From positions 121,375 through 185,374 of the forward strand of contig JAPSLL010000002.1 in NCBI GenBank assembly GCA_031180805.1: a DNA stretch of 64,000 nt. Direction: 5' to 3'. This DNA comes from Bacillus sp. (in: firmicutes) (GTDB lineage: Bacteria > Bacillota > Bacilli > Bacillales > Bacillaceae). Numbering within the stretch: position 1 is the first letter of the stretch; each line of letters starts with the position of its first letter. The notes under the pieces are model-generated. The model searched no databases. It was not told the DNA's origin and was given only the letters and a program-made list of their open reading frames with translations. This document shows, in pieces, positions 1-8,824 of this stretch. Both the position numbers and the translations under genes were made by a program.

Positions 1-90
1 GTGCAACGCTCACTTTCTTCGGGGTCCAACCTTCCCAAGCATCCCGCAGGAGTCTCGCACTTAAGCACCAATCAACCCTTACAAGAGCCA
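1..90. repeat. Interspersed repeat, copy A (cut by window start)
   Basis: The block shares with the copy at 17028-17250 the stretch ATCCCGCAGGAGTCTCGCAC (46-60 region) followed by a CAATCAACCCTTA tail. Only the right half of the element is inside the window. No ORF is present. It is one of five related intergenic copies (others near 2101, 17028, 27286 and 55170). Confidence 0.75.
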
Positions 91-177
91 GGCACATTAA
101 CTAATATTGCGATTGAAGAGAAAAGTTAATCTTGTTGTCGTAACAGTTACTATTTTGAATAAAGGAAGTGTTTATTG

Positions 178-882
178 ATGGAGTTTTTCCAAAGCCAAGG
201 ATCACTTACTACAGTTGAGTGGGTTCTGAGAGCTGTCGTATCATTTTTCTTTTTAGTCATTGTGGCCAAAGTACTTGGACAACGAGCTATTTCCCAATTG
301 AGGCTCCTTGATTTCGTCATTGCTTTAGTAATTGGAAATATTATAGCGCACCCTTTATCTGACGAGGAGCTTGGTCTAAAAGGATCAATTATTACAACGT
401 TCGTTTTGGTTGTTTTATACATTATAGGGGTTTTTTCCATGCTAAAATTCCCATGGTTTCGGAAGCTTGTAAATCATGAACCAATTACTGTTATAAAAAA
501 CGGGGAAATTATTTATAAAGGTTTACTCCATGCAAGAATATCTATTGATGTTTTATTAGAAGAATTACGAAAGGATAAAATTGAAGATATTAAAAAGGTT
601 GCATTAGCTTATTGGGAGGCAGAAGGAAAATTATCCATTTTCTTAGACCCAAAATATGGACCAATAACTCCTGAAACATTAAATATAGAGGTGAAATCCT
701 TTGATATGCCGCGAACAATCATTAAAGAAGGAAAAATTATTGCCCAGGAATTAACAAACATTCAAAAGGATAAAGAATGGCTCGTTGCCAATTTGAAAAG
801 ATTATATCAAACTGAGGTAGAAGAAGTCCTATTTGCGACAATTGACAAAACCGAAAAGCTAAATGTCTTTTTATACAAATAG
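178..882 (+). CDS. DUF421 (YetF-type) membrane protein
   Basis: This 234-residue protein looks like a DUF421/YetF family member. It has hydrophobic segments at about residues 12-34, 42-55 and 68-90, then a soluble C-terminal half with the family's 'ITVIKNGEI' type motif and a second similar strand pattern (TIIKEGKIIAQEL). Family members are plasma-membrane proteins of unknown biochemical role; some are spore-associated. I chose ATG 178 because GGAAGTG at 164-170 sits 7 bases upstream; a TTG three bases earlier is also in frame. It is monocistronic and is followed by a strong terminator that contains a parS-like sequence. Function is not assigned beyond family. Confidence 0.85.
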   Translation: MEFFQSQGSLTTVEWVLRAVVSFFFLVIVAKVLGQRAISQLRLLDFVIALVIGNIIAHPLSDEELGLKGSIITTFVLVVLYIIGVFSMLKFPWFRKLVNHEPITVIKNGEIIYKGLLHARISIDVLLEELRKDKIEDIKKVALAYWEAEGKLSIFLDPKYGPITPETLNIEVKSFDMPRTIIKEGKIIAQELTNIQKDKEWLVANLKRLYQTEVEEVLFATIDKTEKLNVFLYK

Positions 883-930
883 GAAGATCGATAGGTACTT
901 ATTCTCTTTCGTATATCATGTTCTAATATT

Positions 931-968
931 TGCGAATGTTTCACATGAAACATCCGCATTTTTTTTTA
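931..968 (+). terminator. Rho-independent terminator of the DUF421 gene
   Basis: TGCG-ATGTTTC pairs with GAAACAT-CGCA around a short loop and is followed by nine T residues (959-967). The arms are almost perfectly complementary. The stem coincides with a parS-like 16-mer. Confidence 0.85.
937..952. promoter_or_regulatory. parS-like site (15 of 16 match)
   Basis: TGTTTCACATGAAACA differs from the Bacillus parS consensus TGTTTCACGTGAAACA at one position (A for G in the centre). It lies inside a terminator hairpin, so the palindrome could exist for that reason alone. The window carries parA, parB and noc, and four further parS-like 16-mers. Confidence 0.55.
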
Positions 969-1004
969 CAACTGTAGACTTCCGATTGATTATGTCTAAT
1001 GGTT

Positions 1005-1952
1005 TTATTGATAACAACGATCAATGTCATCTACAGTTTTCACTTCTCTTACCTTACAACTGTTTGTATACCCATTTGCGAAACTTAACTCAACTAAAGC
1101 TTCATCAAGACCTGCATCTCTAAATATATCAAAGGCCTTAAGTAAATTTGCTTTATTATACTCATTATTTACATCTATCGTTATTTTCTGCTCCATAAAT
1201 AGATCTGCTTGATTACGAGAATAGTCCATTTGCTTCTTCAAATTTGAAGAAGCAAATAAGTTCAATTGCTTTAATTTCTTGTTTATTTCCTCATTAACTC
1301 GTTGATTATTCTGAATGAAAGTAAACTGTTCTTTTAACAGTTTTTCCAATTCTGTTTTATTATTTTTACTATATTCATTCGTTTGGATGTCAAAATATGT
1401 ATATTCTGTTTTAGGCTCTAGTGTAAATGCAACCGACACTTTATTTGGAGTCTGGACAATAAGTGATGCCATGTCATATAACCTTTCAACTAATTGCTCT
1501 GTATTTACATCATTGCCATTATAATAGCCATAAATCTCAATCATAACTATCCCATCTTTTGAATATCCATCAATAGTAACGATCGATAAACCATTTTTTG
1601 AGACAATTTCATTTTTATTCATATAATCCTCGTTATGTTTCAATAGGTATTCATGTTTGCTATTTAAAAAATCCTCGTAAAAATCTTTTAAATCTCCATG
1701 AATATCTCCATTAAATGTAAAATTAGGTTCTTTTACAGATTTAAATGTTAAATCATATTCCTTCCCAAAAAGCTCGCTTAAAACGATAACAAAGGTTGAC
1801 CCAACTGCCTGTTTCTCCTTTACTGATATGACTTTAACCTCTTCCCCGTATTCCTCTTTTATTTCCCCCTCTGTATAATTAGATATCTTTTGCTCAGCAG
1901 TTGTGCAGCCAGATAACAGAATAAGGATTGAAAATATGATCACTTTTCTCAC
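1005..1952 (-). CDS. Putative lipoprotein of unknown function
   Basis: The 315-residue product begins with a short positively charged segment, a hydrophobic stretch and a lipobox LLSGC with the modified cysteine at residue 16, so it should be exported and anchored on the outer face of the cytoplasmic membrane. The rest is hydrophilic, with many Lys, Asn and Glu residues and no motif I recognise. The start is GTG at 1952, supported by AGGAG seven bases upstream; a nearby ATG is out of frame. It converges with the DUF421 gene upstream in the window. No function is proposed. Confidence 0.75.
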   Translation of the reverse strand: MRKVIIFSILILLSGCTTAEQKISNYTEGEIKEEYGEEVKVISVKEKQAVGSTFVIVLSELFGKEYDLTFKSVKEPNFTFNGDIHGDLKDFYEDFLNSKHEYLLKHNEDYMNKNEIVSKNGLSIVTIDGYSKDGIVMIEIYGYYNGNDVNTEQLVERLYDMASLIVQTPNKVSVAFTLEPKTEYTYFDIQTNEYSKNNKTELEKLLKEQFTFIQNNQRVNEEINKKLKQLNLFASSNLKKQMDYSRNQADLFMEQKITIDVNNEYNKANLLKAFDIFRDAGLDEALVELSFANGYTNSCKVREVKTVDDIDRCYQ

Positions 1953-2033
1953 TCATCTACTCCTTAATAGTATTCCTAATAGGGCATTTATAAATGTTGC
2001 AAAAGGCACATTATTTCTTTTTTCCCTTATATA

Positions 2034-2070
2034 GAAAAAAGACCTTCAATCCAAGAATAGATCGAAGGTA
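2034..2070 (-). terminator. Terminator-like hairpin
   Basis: On the minus strand ACCTTC (2069-2064) pairs with GAAGGT (2047-2042) and is followed by TCTTTTTT. It could end transcription arriving from mqo across the repeat. Confidence 0.55.
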
Positions 2071-2100
2071 CTCTTTATTTCCAGTGTATTCTTTCATTAA

Positions 2101-2327
2101 CTAAGGCTATATTCATAAACTTTGTTGCCTTTTACTTAGTTGTCGTTTTTGTTGATTTCCTCGTACAGTACTCGCTTTTCGCGGGGGCGGGTGGTATACC
2201 TACTTACTTTAGTGCAAACACTTGAGATGCCTCACCTATCCCACGCAACACGCAGAAGTCTCGCAGTAGTTTCAATCAACCTTTATATAAATAGTGCAAA
2301 AACAACACTCTTTCAGAAAATAGCCTA
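2101..2327. repeat. Interspersed MITE-like repeat, copy B
   Basis: The element starts with TAAGGCTATATTC and ends with GAAAATAGCCTAA, which are imperfect inverted repeats of each other. The interior shares with copy C the blocks GTTGATTTCC, ACAGTACTCGCTTT and CAATCAACC-TTATATAAATAGT. It is about 225 bp with no coding capacity. Its right terminus overlaps the stop codon of the malate:quinone oxidoreductase gene. Confidence 0.75.
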
Positions 2328-3827
2328 ACTAAATACCGGCCTTTTTTGGCTTAGACCAAGCGCCTGAGCTGTAGAAGTATGAATTTCATGGAGAAGCTCT
2401 GGGTTTTCCATTAATGACAATCCATAAGAAGGAATCATTTCTTTTAGTTTCGGCTCCCATTCATCCATATGTTCAGGGAAGCAATTTTGAATTACCTCAA
2501 GCATAACGTGAACAGCTGTTGAGGCACCTGGAGAAGCACCTAGTAATGCTGCAATCGAACCATCCTCAGCAGTAATTACCTCTGTACCAAATTGAAGCGT
2601 TCCTTTTCCTCCAGCTTCAGTATCTTTAATCACTTGCACACGTTGACCAGCTACTACTAAATCCCAATCCTCATCTTTAGCATTTGGGATAAACTCACGT
2701 AACTCATCCATTCGCTGTTCTTTTGATAGCATAACTTGCTGGATTAAATATTTCGTCAATGACATCTCTTTTACGCCTGCCGCAAGCATTGTCAAAAGAT
2801 TATCCGGTTTTACTGAAGTTATTAAATCGAACATTGAGCCATTTTTTAAAAACTTTGGTGAGAAGCCTGCAAATGGTCCAAAAAGCAGTGATTTTCTGTT
2901 GTTAATATATCGAGTGTCCAAGTGCGGAACAGACATAGGTGGCGCACCAACCTTAGCTTTTCCATATACTTTTGCATGATGCTGTGCAACAACTTCCGGA
3001 TTATTACAAACCATAAAAATTCCACTTACCGGGAATCCACCAATATGCTTCCCTTCAGGAATACCGGATTTTTGCAATAAATGTAGGCTTCCTCCACCGC
3101 CTCCAATAAAGACAAATTTGGCAGTATGGCGTTCAACATTACCAGTATCAAGATTCTTCACTTTCAATTCCCATAAGCCGTCGCTCGTACGATAAATATT
3201 ACTTACATTATGTTTGTAATGGATATTAACATTTTGACTCTTTAAGTTTTCAAATAACATTCGCGTTAAAGCACCAAAATTAACATCAGTACCAGAGTCT
3301 ATTTTCGTTGCCGCGATCGGTTCATCTATTTTGCGGTCTTTCATGATGAGCGGAATCCATTCCATTAGCTTTTCTGGCTCATCAGAAAATTCCATCCCTT
3401 TAAATAATGGATTGTTTGATAACGCTTTAAAACGCTTTTTTAAAAACGATACATTTTGTTCCCCTTGGACTAAACTCATATGTGGCAAAGGCATAATAAA
3501 ATCCTGTGGATTATGTATCAGCTTTCTGTTTACAAGATAAGACCAAAACTGCATTGATACCTGAAACTGTTCATTTATGTTTATCGCTTTACTAATATCA
3601 ACAGATCCATCAGATTTTTCGACTGTGTAGTTCAGTTCACACAATGCCGCATGCCCCGTACCTGCATTATTCCATTCGTTAGAGCTTTCCTCACCTGCTT
3701 TTGAAAGCTTTTCAAAGACAGTAATTTTCCAATCAGGAACTAATTCTTTTAGAAGTGTCCCTAAAGTCGCACTCATGATTCCGGCACCAATTAAGATAAC
3801 GTCTGTGGTAGTTTCTTTATTGCTCAT
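2325..3827 (-). CDS. mqo: Malate:quinone oxidoreductase
   Basis: Mqo is a peripheral membrane FAD enzyme that oxidises malate to oxaloacetate and passes electrons to quinone, an alternative to NAD-dependent malate dehydrogenase. The 500-residue length matches the family. The N-terminal dinucleotide-binding motif GAGIMS is at residues 14-19, and the family's [11 protein letters not shown] segment and GASPGAST segment near the C terminus are present. The start at 3827 has AGGAG four bases upstream; a 25-residue upstream extension has no such support and no homology. The stop codon TAG lies inside the terminal repeat of the adjacent interspersed element, so the last few residues may have been altered by that insertion. 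The gene is monocistronic. Confidence 0.95.
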   Translation of the reverse strand: MSNKETTTDVILIGAGIMSATLGTLLKELVPDWKITVFEKLSKAGEESSNEWNNAGTGHAALCELNYTVEKSDGSVDISKAININEQFQVSMQFWSYLVNRKLIHNPQDFIMPLPHMSLVQGEQNVSFLKKRFKALSNNPLFKGMEFSDEPEKLMEWIPLIMKDRKIDEPIAATKIDSGTDVNFGALTRMLFENLKSQNVNIHYKHNVSNIYRTSDGLWELKVKNLDTGNVERHTAKFVFIGGGGGSLHLLQKSGIPEGKHIGGFPVSGIFMVCNNPEVVAQHHAKVYGKAKVGAPPMSVPHLDTRYINNRKSLLFGPFAGFSPKFLKNGSMFDLITSVKPDNLLTMLAAGVKEMSLTKYLIQQVMLSKEQRMDELREFIPNAKDEDWDLVVAGQRVQVIKDTEAGGKGTLQFGTEVITAEDGSIAALLGASPGASTAVHVMLEVIQNCFPEHMDEWEPKLKEMIPSYGLSLMENPELLHEIHTSTAQALGLSQKRPVFS

Positions 3828-3980
3828 TTTACTCCTTATCCCCCTAAAATTTACAGAAACGATGTAAGCGCTATTTATATGCGTCACAACAAACCAAGAC
3901 ACGATTTAGGCAAGCACCTTTTCTGTCTAAATTAACCATTTTAAATACGACAAACTATATAAGATTAAAATTTTTCTATT

Positions 3981-4049
3981 ATCAGATAATTATAAACTAT
4001 TTAAAGATTAAAGTATCTACTTTATCAAATAATTATAAACTATTTAAAG
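3981..4049. repeat. Direct repeat, 26 bp twice
   Basis: ATCAGATAATTATAAACTAT continues to 4006 and recurs at 4024-4049 with a single mismatch, 43 bases apart start to start. It lies in the AT-rich space upstream of mqo and may hold a regulatory site or be a simple local duplication. Confidence 0.6.
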
Positions 4050-4321
4050 CTTGTAAAAAAGTGAGAAATCTGTCCATAGAGCCTATAAACATACACGAAT
4101 TTCTTCTTAATGAAGCATCCGAAAAAAATGAAAATTATGGTCTGTCATTATAATTGGAGATAATTTTTATTACGATTACTTCTTATTTGGTCCATCGTAA
4201 CCTACAAATTTAAAGGGATTTTACGAAGTCGTTTAACGTTAACTAGGCATCATTTTGCGATGTAAAATATGGAAATTGTCTTAATTTGTCGTTTTTTAAG
4301 AAATAATTTTAATTTTTTCTT

Positions 4322-4351
4322 TTGCAATAATATAGCATGTGTTATTATAAA
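4322..4351 (+). promoter_or_regulatory. Candidate sigma-A promoter of the leader RNA / polyamine operon
   Basis: TTGCAA (4322-4327) and TATAAA (4346-4351) are separated by 18 bases. This is the best promoter-like pair in front of the structured leader and the carboxynorspermidine genes. Confidence 0.4.
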
Positions 4352-4357
4352 AGATGC

Positions 4358-4764
4358 GTAAATGGAAAGCTTCATTTCAAAATATTTGAGTCTTTCCAAG
4401 CAGATAATTTTTGACCACTTCCCTAATAAAGGATGTTAAGGCCATACGGACAGCCGGGTCAAATGCCGATCGGCAACTTTAGTTGCCTTATTGATTGAGT
4501 TAAAAGCTCAAATTTTATAAGTTGGTTACTTTACAACCAGTGCATTTGCACATCAACTTGTGAAACGGTCAATAAGAGTGGAAAAAGTAATTATTTGCTA
4601 TATAGACTCTGATCCATAATTGATATATTCTGAATATTAAAGAGCTTTCTTCGTATTTTTACACACTATTTTTATTTTGGAGTTATCTCTTTTTCTTTAA
4701 TATTACCGATTATATCTTAAGCAAGTGTGATGCGCGATGATGCGTTTTTACACTTGCTTTTTTG
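4358..4764 (+). ncRNA. Structured leader or free-standing RNA of unidentified class
   Basis: About 400 bases without a plausible ORF hold a chain of base-paired elements. TGGAAAG (4363) pairs with CTTTCCA (4392). An enclosing helix TTGACC (4411-4416) pairs exactly with GGTCAA (4567-4572). Inside it AATAAAGG pairs with CCTTATT, GGCAAC-TTTA-GTTGCC forms a hairpin, TTGAG-CTCAA forms another, and AAGTTG-CAACTT closes a three-way junction with arms GTTACTTTACAAC and GTGCATTTGCAC. A GC-rich block around 4443-4483 stands out from the AT-rich surroundings. A terminator ends the region at 4764, 121 bases before the polyamine genes. This architecture suits a riboswitch with transcription attenuation or an independent small RNA such as a raiA-type RNA. 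I could not match it to a known riboswitch consensus. Confidence 0.55.
4719..4764 (+). terminator. Rho-independent terminator in front of the polyamine operon
   Basis: AAGCAAGTGT pairs with ACACTTGCTT, followed by TTTTTT. It sits between the structured RNA and the start of the downstream gene, so it either ends a free RNA or acts as an attenuator. Confidence 0.8.
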
Positions 4765-4885
4765 TTTTGAGTAATTATATAAATCTTCCTTTTTCTACAA
4801 ACATCGCAAGTGGCAGATACACCGTTAATCGGGTTGTTATGAAATTCCGTTATAAAAATCTATTAAGTGAGGAGATAGACAAAAA

Positions 4886-6124
4886 ATGGGAAAAGCTCTA
4901 ATTATTGGTTGTGGTGGAGTGGCATCAGTTGCCATTCATAAATGTGTACAAAACAGTGAGGTATTTGAAGAGATTTGTATCGCTAGCCGTACAAAATCTA
5001 AATGTGATGAATTAAAAGCAAAACTAGATGGTGGTAAAACAAAAATTACGACTGCACAGGTTGATGCAAATAATGTTGATGAGCTTATCGCATTAATTGA
5101 AGAAGTTAAACCAGATATCGTTATGAACTTAGCTTTACCTTACCAAGATTTAACGATCATGGATGCTTGTCTTGCTACAAAAACACACTATATGGATACA
5201 GCAAACTATGAGCCAGAAGATACAGCAAAATTCGAATACAAATGGCAGTGGGAATACCGTGAGCGTTTTGAAAAGGCTGGGATTACAGCTCTTTTAGGTA
5301 GCGGATTTGACCCAGGTGTAACAGGTGTATTCTCTGCATATGCGTTAAAACATCATTTTGATGAAATTGAGTATATTGATATTCTCGACTGTAATGGTGG
5401 CGACCATGGTTATCCATTTGCAACAAATTTCAACCCTGAGATCAATATCCGTGAAGTTTCAGCAAATGGAAGATACTGGGAAAATGGTGAATGGATCGAA
5501 ACTGAACCAATGGAAGTCAAACGCGTTTATAACTTCCCTGAAGTTGGCGAGAAGGATATGTATTTGCTTTACCATGAAGAGCTTGAGTCTCTAGCTGTTA
5601 ACATTCCAGGACTTAAACGTATCCGCTTCTTCATGACATTCGGTGAAAGCTATCTTACTCACCTAAGAGCACTTGAAAATGTAGGAATGACTTCTATTGA
5701 ACCAATTGAGTTTGAAGGGAAGCAAATTATTCCGCTTCAGTTCTTGAAGGCTGTTTTACCTGATCCTGCAACACTAGGACCACGTACTGTTGGAAAAACA
5801 AACATTGGTTGTATCTTTAAAGGGAAAAAAGACGGCGAAGAGAAAACTTATTACTTATACAATGTTTGTGATCACCAAGAATGCTATGCAGAAGTTGGTT
5901 CCCAAGCAGTTTCTTATACAACAGGCGTTCCAGCTATGATCGGCGCAGCGATGATTTTAACTGGAAAGTGGAACAAACCAGGCGTATTTAATATTGAAGA
6001 ATTTGATCCAGATCCATTTATGGAAGAGTTGAACAAATGGGGACTTCCATGGGTAGAAGATTTTAATCCAGTTCTTGTTGATGAGGAATCTACAAAAACT
6101 ACAGAGCCGGAGTTAGTTCGCTAA
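4886..6124 (+). CDS. Carboxynorspermidine/carboxyspermidine dehydrogenase (saccharopine dehydrogenase family)
   Basis: The 412-residue protein has an N-terminal Rossmann motif GCGGVAS at residues 8-14 and the saccharopine dehydrogenase fold signature 'GSGFDPGVT' in the middle. Such enzymes couple aspartate semialdehyde to a diamine to make carboxynorspermidine or carboxyspermidine, using NADPH. The assignment to polyamine synthesis rather than lysine synthesis rests on the next gene, nspC, which starts one base after the stop codon. GAGGAG lies about 10 bases before ATG 4886. The pair forms a two-gene operon downstream of a structured RNA and a terminator, which suggests attenuation control. 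Confidence 0.9.
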   Translation: MGKALIIGCGGVASVAIHKCVQNSEVFEEICIASRTKSKCDELKAKLDGGKTKITTAQVDANNVDELIALIEEVKPDIVMNLALPYQDLTIMDACLATKTHYMDTANYEPEDTAKFEYKWQWEYRERFEKAGITALLGSGFDPGVTGVFSAYALKHHFDEIEYIDILDCNGGDHGYPFATNFNPEINIREVSANGRYWENGEWIETEPMEVKRVYNFPEVGEKDMYLLYHEELESLAVNIPGLKRIRFFMTFGESYLTHLRALENVGMTSIEPIEFEGKQIIPLQFLKAVLPDPATLGPRTVGKTNIGCIFKGKKDGEEKTYYLYNVCDHQECYAEVGSQAVSYTTGVPAMIGAAMILTGKWNKPGVFNIEEFDPDPFMEELNKWGLPWVEDFNPVLVDEESTKTTEPELVR

Positions 6125-6125
6125 A

Positions 6126-7253
6126 ATGCAATTTGAAGAATTACCAACCCCTTGTTATGTAGTCGATGAAAAACTCATTGAAAAGAATCTAAAAATCCTG
6201 AATGGTGTTATGCAGCGTACAGGAGCAAAGATTGTGTTAGCACAAAAGGCATTTTCCATGACAACGATGTATCCCCTAATTGGAAAATATTTAAGTGGCA
6301 CAACAGCGAGCGGTTTATTTGAAGCTCGCCTAGGTCACGAGGAAATGGGCAAGGAAAATCATGTCTTTGCCCCTGCCTACCGTGAGGATGAAATCGACGA
6401 AATTATATCTATTTGCGATCATATTATCTTTAATTCCTTTTCACAGTTGGAAAAGTTCAAAGATAAGGCTCTTCAAGCAGGCAGAAAGGTTGGCTTGCGT
6501 ATTAACCCTGAATGCTCCACACAGGTTGGCCATGAAATCTATGATCCGTGTTCACCAGGTTCAAGATTTGGTGTTAAACAGGAGGATTTCCGTCCAGACT
6601 TGCTTGAAGGTGTCTCAGGGCTACACTTCCATACCCTTTGCCAGCAAAACTCAGACGATTTAGAGACAACTCTAAATGCAGTGGAAGAAAGGTTTGGGCA
6701 ATGGCTTCCACAAATGGAATGGATTAATTTTGGCGGTGGCCACCATATTACAAGAGAAGATTACGATATTCCAACTCTAGAATCTTGTATTAAGAGAATG
6801 CAGGATAAATATGGGTTGGAGGTATATCTTGAGCCAGGAGAAGCTATTGCGCTTAATGCAGGATACCTAATTACATCTGTACTTGATACTAATAAAAACG
6901 GGATCGATATTGCAATTCTTGACACATCAGCTACTTGCCATATGCCCGATGTATTAGAAATGCCATATCGACCACCTCTTTTAGGATCAGGTGAGCCTGG
7001 AGAAAAGCCATTTACCTATCGACTTGGCGGACAAACCTGCCTTACAGGTGATGTAATTGGAGATTATTCCTTCGACGAACCATTAAAATGCGGTGACAGA
7101 TTAGTCTTTGGCGATATGGCGATTTATACGATGGTAAAAACAAATACATTCAATGGAATGGCATTGCCAGCTATTGCGATACAAGATAAAAATGGTGATT
7201 GTAAAGTCGTCCGTGAATTCGGTTATCAGGATTTCAAAACAAGACTAGCATAA
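6126..7253 (+). CDS. nspC: Carboxynorspermidine decarboxylase
   Basis: NspC is a PLP enzyme of the alanine racemase-fold group that removes the carboxyl group from carboxynorspermidine or carboxyspermidine to give norspermidine or spermidine. The expected PLP lysine is Lys41 in AQKAFSM; later family features are the LEPGEA glycine-containing phosphate loop and the CLTGDVIGDY segment near residue 305. Length (375) is normal. It follows the dehydrogenase gene with one base between them, so the two are co-transcribed and probably translationally coupled. A terminator follows at 7325. It provides a route to spermidine independent of S-adenosylmethionine decarboxylase. The true product (spermidine or norspermidine) cannot be read from sequence. 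Confidence 0.93.
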   Translation: MQFEELPTPCYVVDEKLIEKNLKILNGVMQRTGAKIVLAQKAFSMTTMYPLIGKYLSGTTASGLFEARLGHEEMGKENHVFAPAYREDEIDEIISICDHIIFNSFSQLEKFKDKALQAGRKVGLRINPECSTQVGHEIYDPCSPGSRFGVKQEDFRPDLLEGVSGLHFHTLCQQNSDDLETTLNAVEERFGQWLPQMEWINFGGGHHITREDYDIPTLESCIKRMQDKYGLEVYLEPGEAIALNAGYLITSVLDTNKNGIDIAILDTSATCHMPDVLEMPYRPPLLGSGEPGEKPFTYRLGGQTCLTGDVIGDYSFDEPLKCGDRLVFGDMAIYTMVKTNTFNGMALPAIAIQDKNGDCKVVREFGYQDFKTRLA

Positions 7254-7324
7254 AAGTTGCATTGCTTTAACTGTTTAACTGAAGAGAACTGCTATTTGGA
7301 AAGCAGCATTACAAAGAACGGTTT

Positions 7325-7361
7325 AAAAAAACTGGAATCAAAGTAGGATTCCAGTTTTTTA
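7325..7361 (+). terminator. Rho-independent terminator after nspC
   Basis: AAACTGGAATC pairs with GATTCCAGTTT around a seven-base loop and is followed by a run of T. Confidence 0.9.
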
Positions 7362-7458
7362 TAATTAATTTTATTTTCAAATTATTTCAAAAACTCCCTA
7401 TGCAAATGCTTCCAATAAGTTATAATATGTACAAACGGGTATAAAAGAGGATGGTATT

Positions 7459-7710
7459 TTGTTGTCTAAGAGCCTAGAGTTCAAAAATATAGTAAAGCAG
7501 CGGATAAAAATAATTGAAATCCCTGTATTAAAGACCGATCATCATTATTATTTTATCGTTCAGGTCCATTTACAAAGCTATATTTCGTTACTTTATAATA
7601 AACCCCAGGATAAACATGTCTTTTCCTTTCGGGAATATTTGAAACGAAAAATGAAATGGTCTGATTTTAATGATTTATTTCGTATTCAGGAATTTAAAAG
7701 TAATGCATAA
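7459..7710 (+). CDS. Small hypothetical protein
   Basis: This 83-residue basic protein has no motif I recognise and no membrane segment. The start is TTG at 7459, with AAAGAGG (7444-7450) eight bases upstream; the nearby ATG at 7451 is in another frame. It is a single gene between the nspC terminator and the convergent EamA gene. The reading frame is free of stops for 252 bases in an AT-rich region and has a ribosome binding site, so I judge it a real gene, but with moderate certainty. Confidence 0.55.
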   Translation: MLSKSLEFKNIVKQRIKIIEIPVLKTDHHYYFIVQVHLQSYISLLYNKPQDKHVFSFREYLKRKMKWSDFNDLFRIQEFKSNA

Positions 7711-7838
7711 TTATGTCATCTTTTTCTCCAACGCTTTTCTATATATTTTGTAACGTTCAACCTAGTAGTTATTACTGCTGGGCTTTTTCCATTTATCTTA
7801 GAATTTTTGGAATCATAAGTTTCTCCCCTACCCGCCCT

Positions 7839-8735
7839 TTAATTCGGTTCTGTACTGAGCCTCTTCGCGCGACTTTGATTGCTTGAAGACCATATTAATA
7901 ATCCAATTCCAAGCATTAAAAGAAAAATCCCAATCCATGAAACAATGTTTAAGCTTTCATTTAATAATAAAACTCCCAATAATGCTGCTGTTAAAGGTTC
8001 AACTAATGCTAATGTTACTGCAGTTGATGAAGAGACATGGATAAGACCTTTGGAGAAAAGCAAATAGGCTATCCCAGTTGTCATAATTCCTAGATGAAGG
8101 CTTACACTTATCCCACGAAGGCTTGTTATCCAGGACATATCAAACAAAAAAAGTAATGGAGATAAGATGATTGCACTAATTGTGAATACGACTGCAACGA
8201 CTGATAAAGATGAATGACTCTCAACTAAGCTTCTACTTACAAGAGTATAGCTTGCAAAGGATAAGCCTGCCCCAAGTGCCATTAGTATTCCTAACGGATC
8301 AACATTTGCCGATTCTTTATTCAAAAAGAGCATCAGGCAGCCTATAATTGATAGAAAGGTAGAATACCACCATATTTGAGAGGGGCGTTTTTTTAAATAG
8401 AGCCATTCTATCATACCAGATATGATAGGTGCACTCCCAATTGCTACTACTGTCCCAATGGCCACCCCTGTCATCGTAACAGCTGAGAAAAATAATGGTT
8501 GATAAAATGCCATACTTAAAGACGCTACTATTGTTGTCTTGAGCGGCCAATTTTTAAATTTTAATTTTCCTATAAATGTAACAATTAATAGTAGAAAGAT
8601 CCCCCCTACGGCTAAGCGTGTAGCACCAATCGCAATCGGATGTGCAGCTTCAGGCGCAAAGGCCTGGGTGGTACCAGTTGTACCCCAAAATAGTGCGGCA
8701 ATTAAAATGTACAGAGAAGGTAATATTCCCTTCAT
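7839..8735 (-). CDS. EamA-family (DMT) membrane transporter
   Basis: The 298-residue protein has about ten hydrophobic segments arranged as two EamA repeats, with the typical N-terminal 'AALFWGTTG' motif after the first helix and a C-terminal 'WIGIFLLMLGI' repeat end. Drug/metabolite transporters of this type export small metabolites or amino acids. ATG 8735 is preferred because GAGGTGA lies eight bases upstream; a GTG nine bases further out lies in the ribosome binding site. It follows an AraC-type regulator on the same strand after 89 bases, so the regulator probably controls it. The substrate is unknown. Confidence 0.85.
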   Translation of the reverse strand: MKGILPSLYILIAALFWGTTGTTQAFAPEAAHPIAIGATRLAVGGIFLLLIVTFIGKLKFKNWPLKTTIVASLSMAFYQPLFFSAVTMTGVAIGTVVAIGSAPIISGMIEWLYLKKRPSQIWWYSTFLSIIGCLMLFLNKESANVDPLGILMALGAGLSFASYTLVSRSLVESHSSLSVVAVVFTISAIILSPLLFLFDMSWITSLRGISVSLHLGIMTTGIAYLLFSKGLIHVSSSTAVTLALVEPLTAALLGVLLLNESLNIVSWIGIFLLMLGIGLLIWSSSNQSRAKRLSTEPN

Positions 8736-8824
8736 ATTTCTCACCTCAAAAAAGGATAAAAAGAATGTTTAAACTTATCATAGTAAATGTCTACGAAAAT
8801 TTCTTTACCAAGCTTAAGTTCCTT

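Noticed and set aside
863-1123. 86-residue open frame
   Set aside because: It crosses the terminator and overlaps the lipoprotein gene antisense.
4385-4575. GEMM-type c-di-GMP riboswitch suggested by ACAGCCGGGT
   Set aside because: The conserved AAGGGCAAACC and GACGCAAAGC parts of that class are absent.
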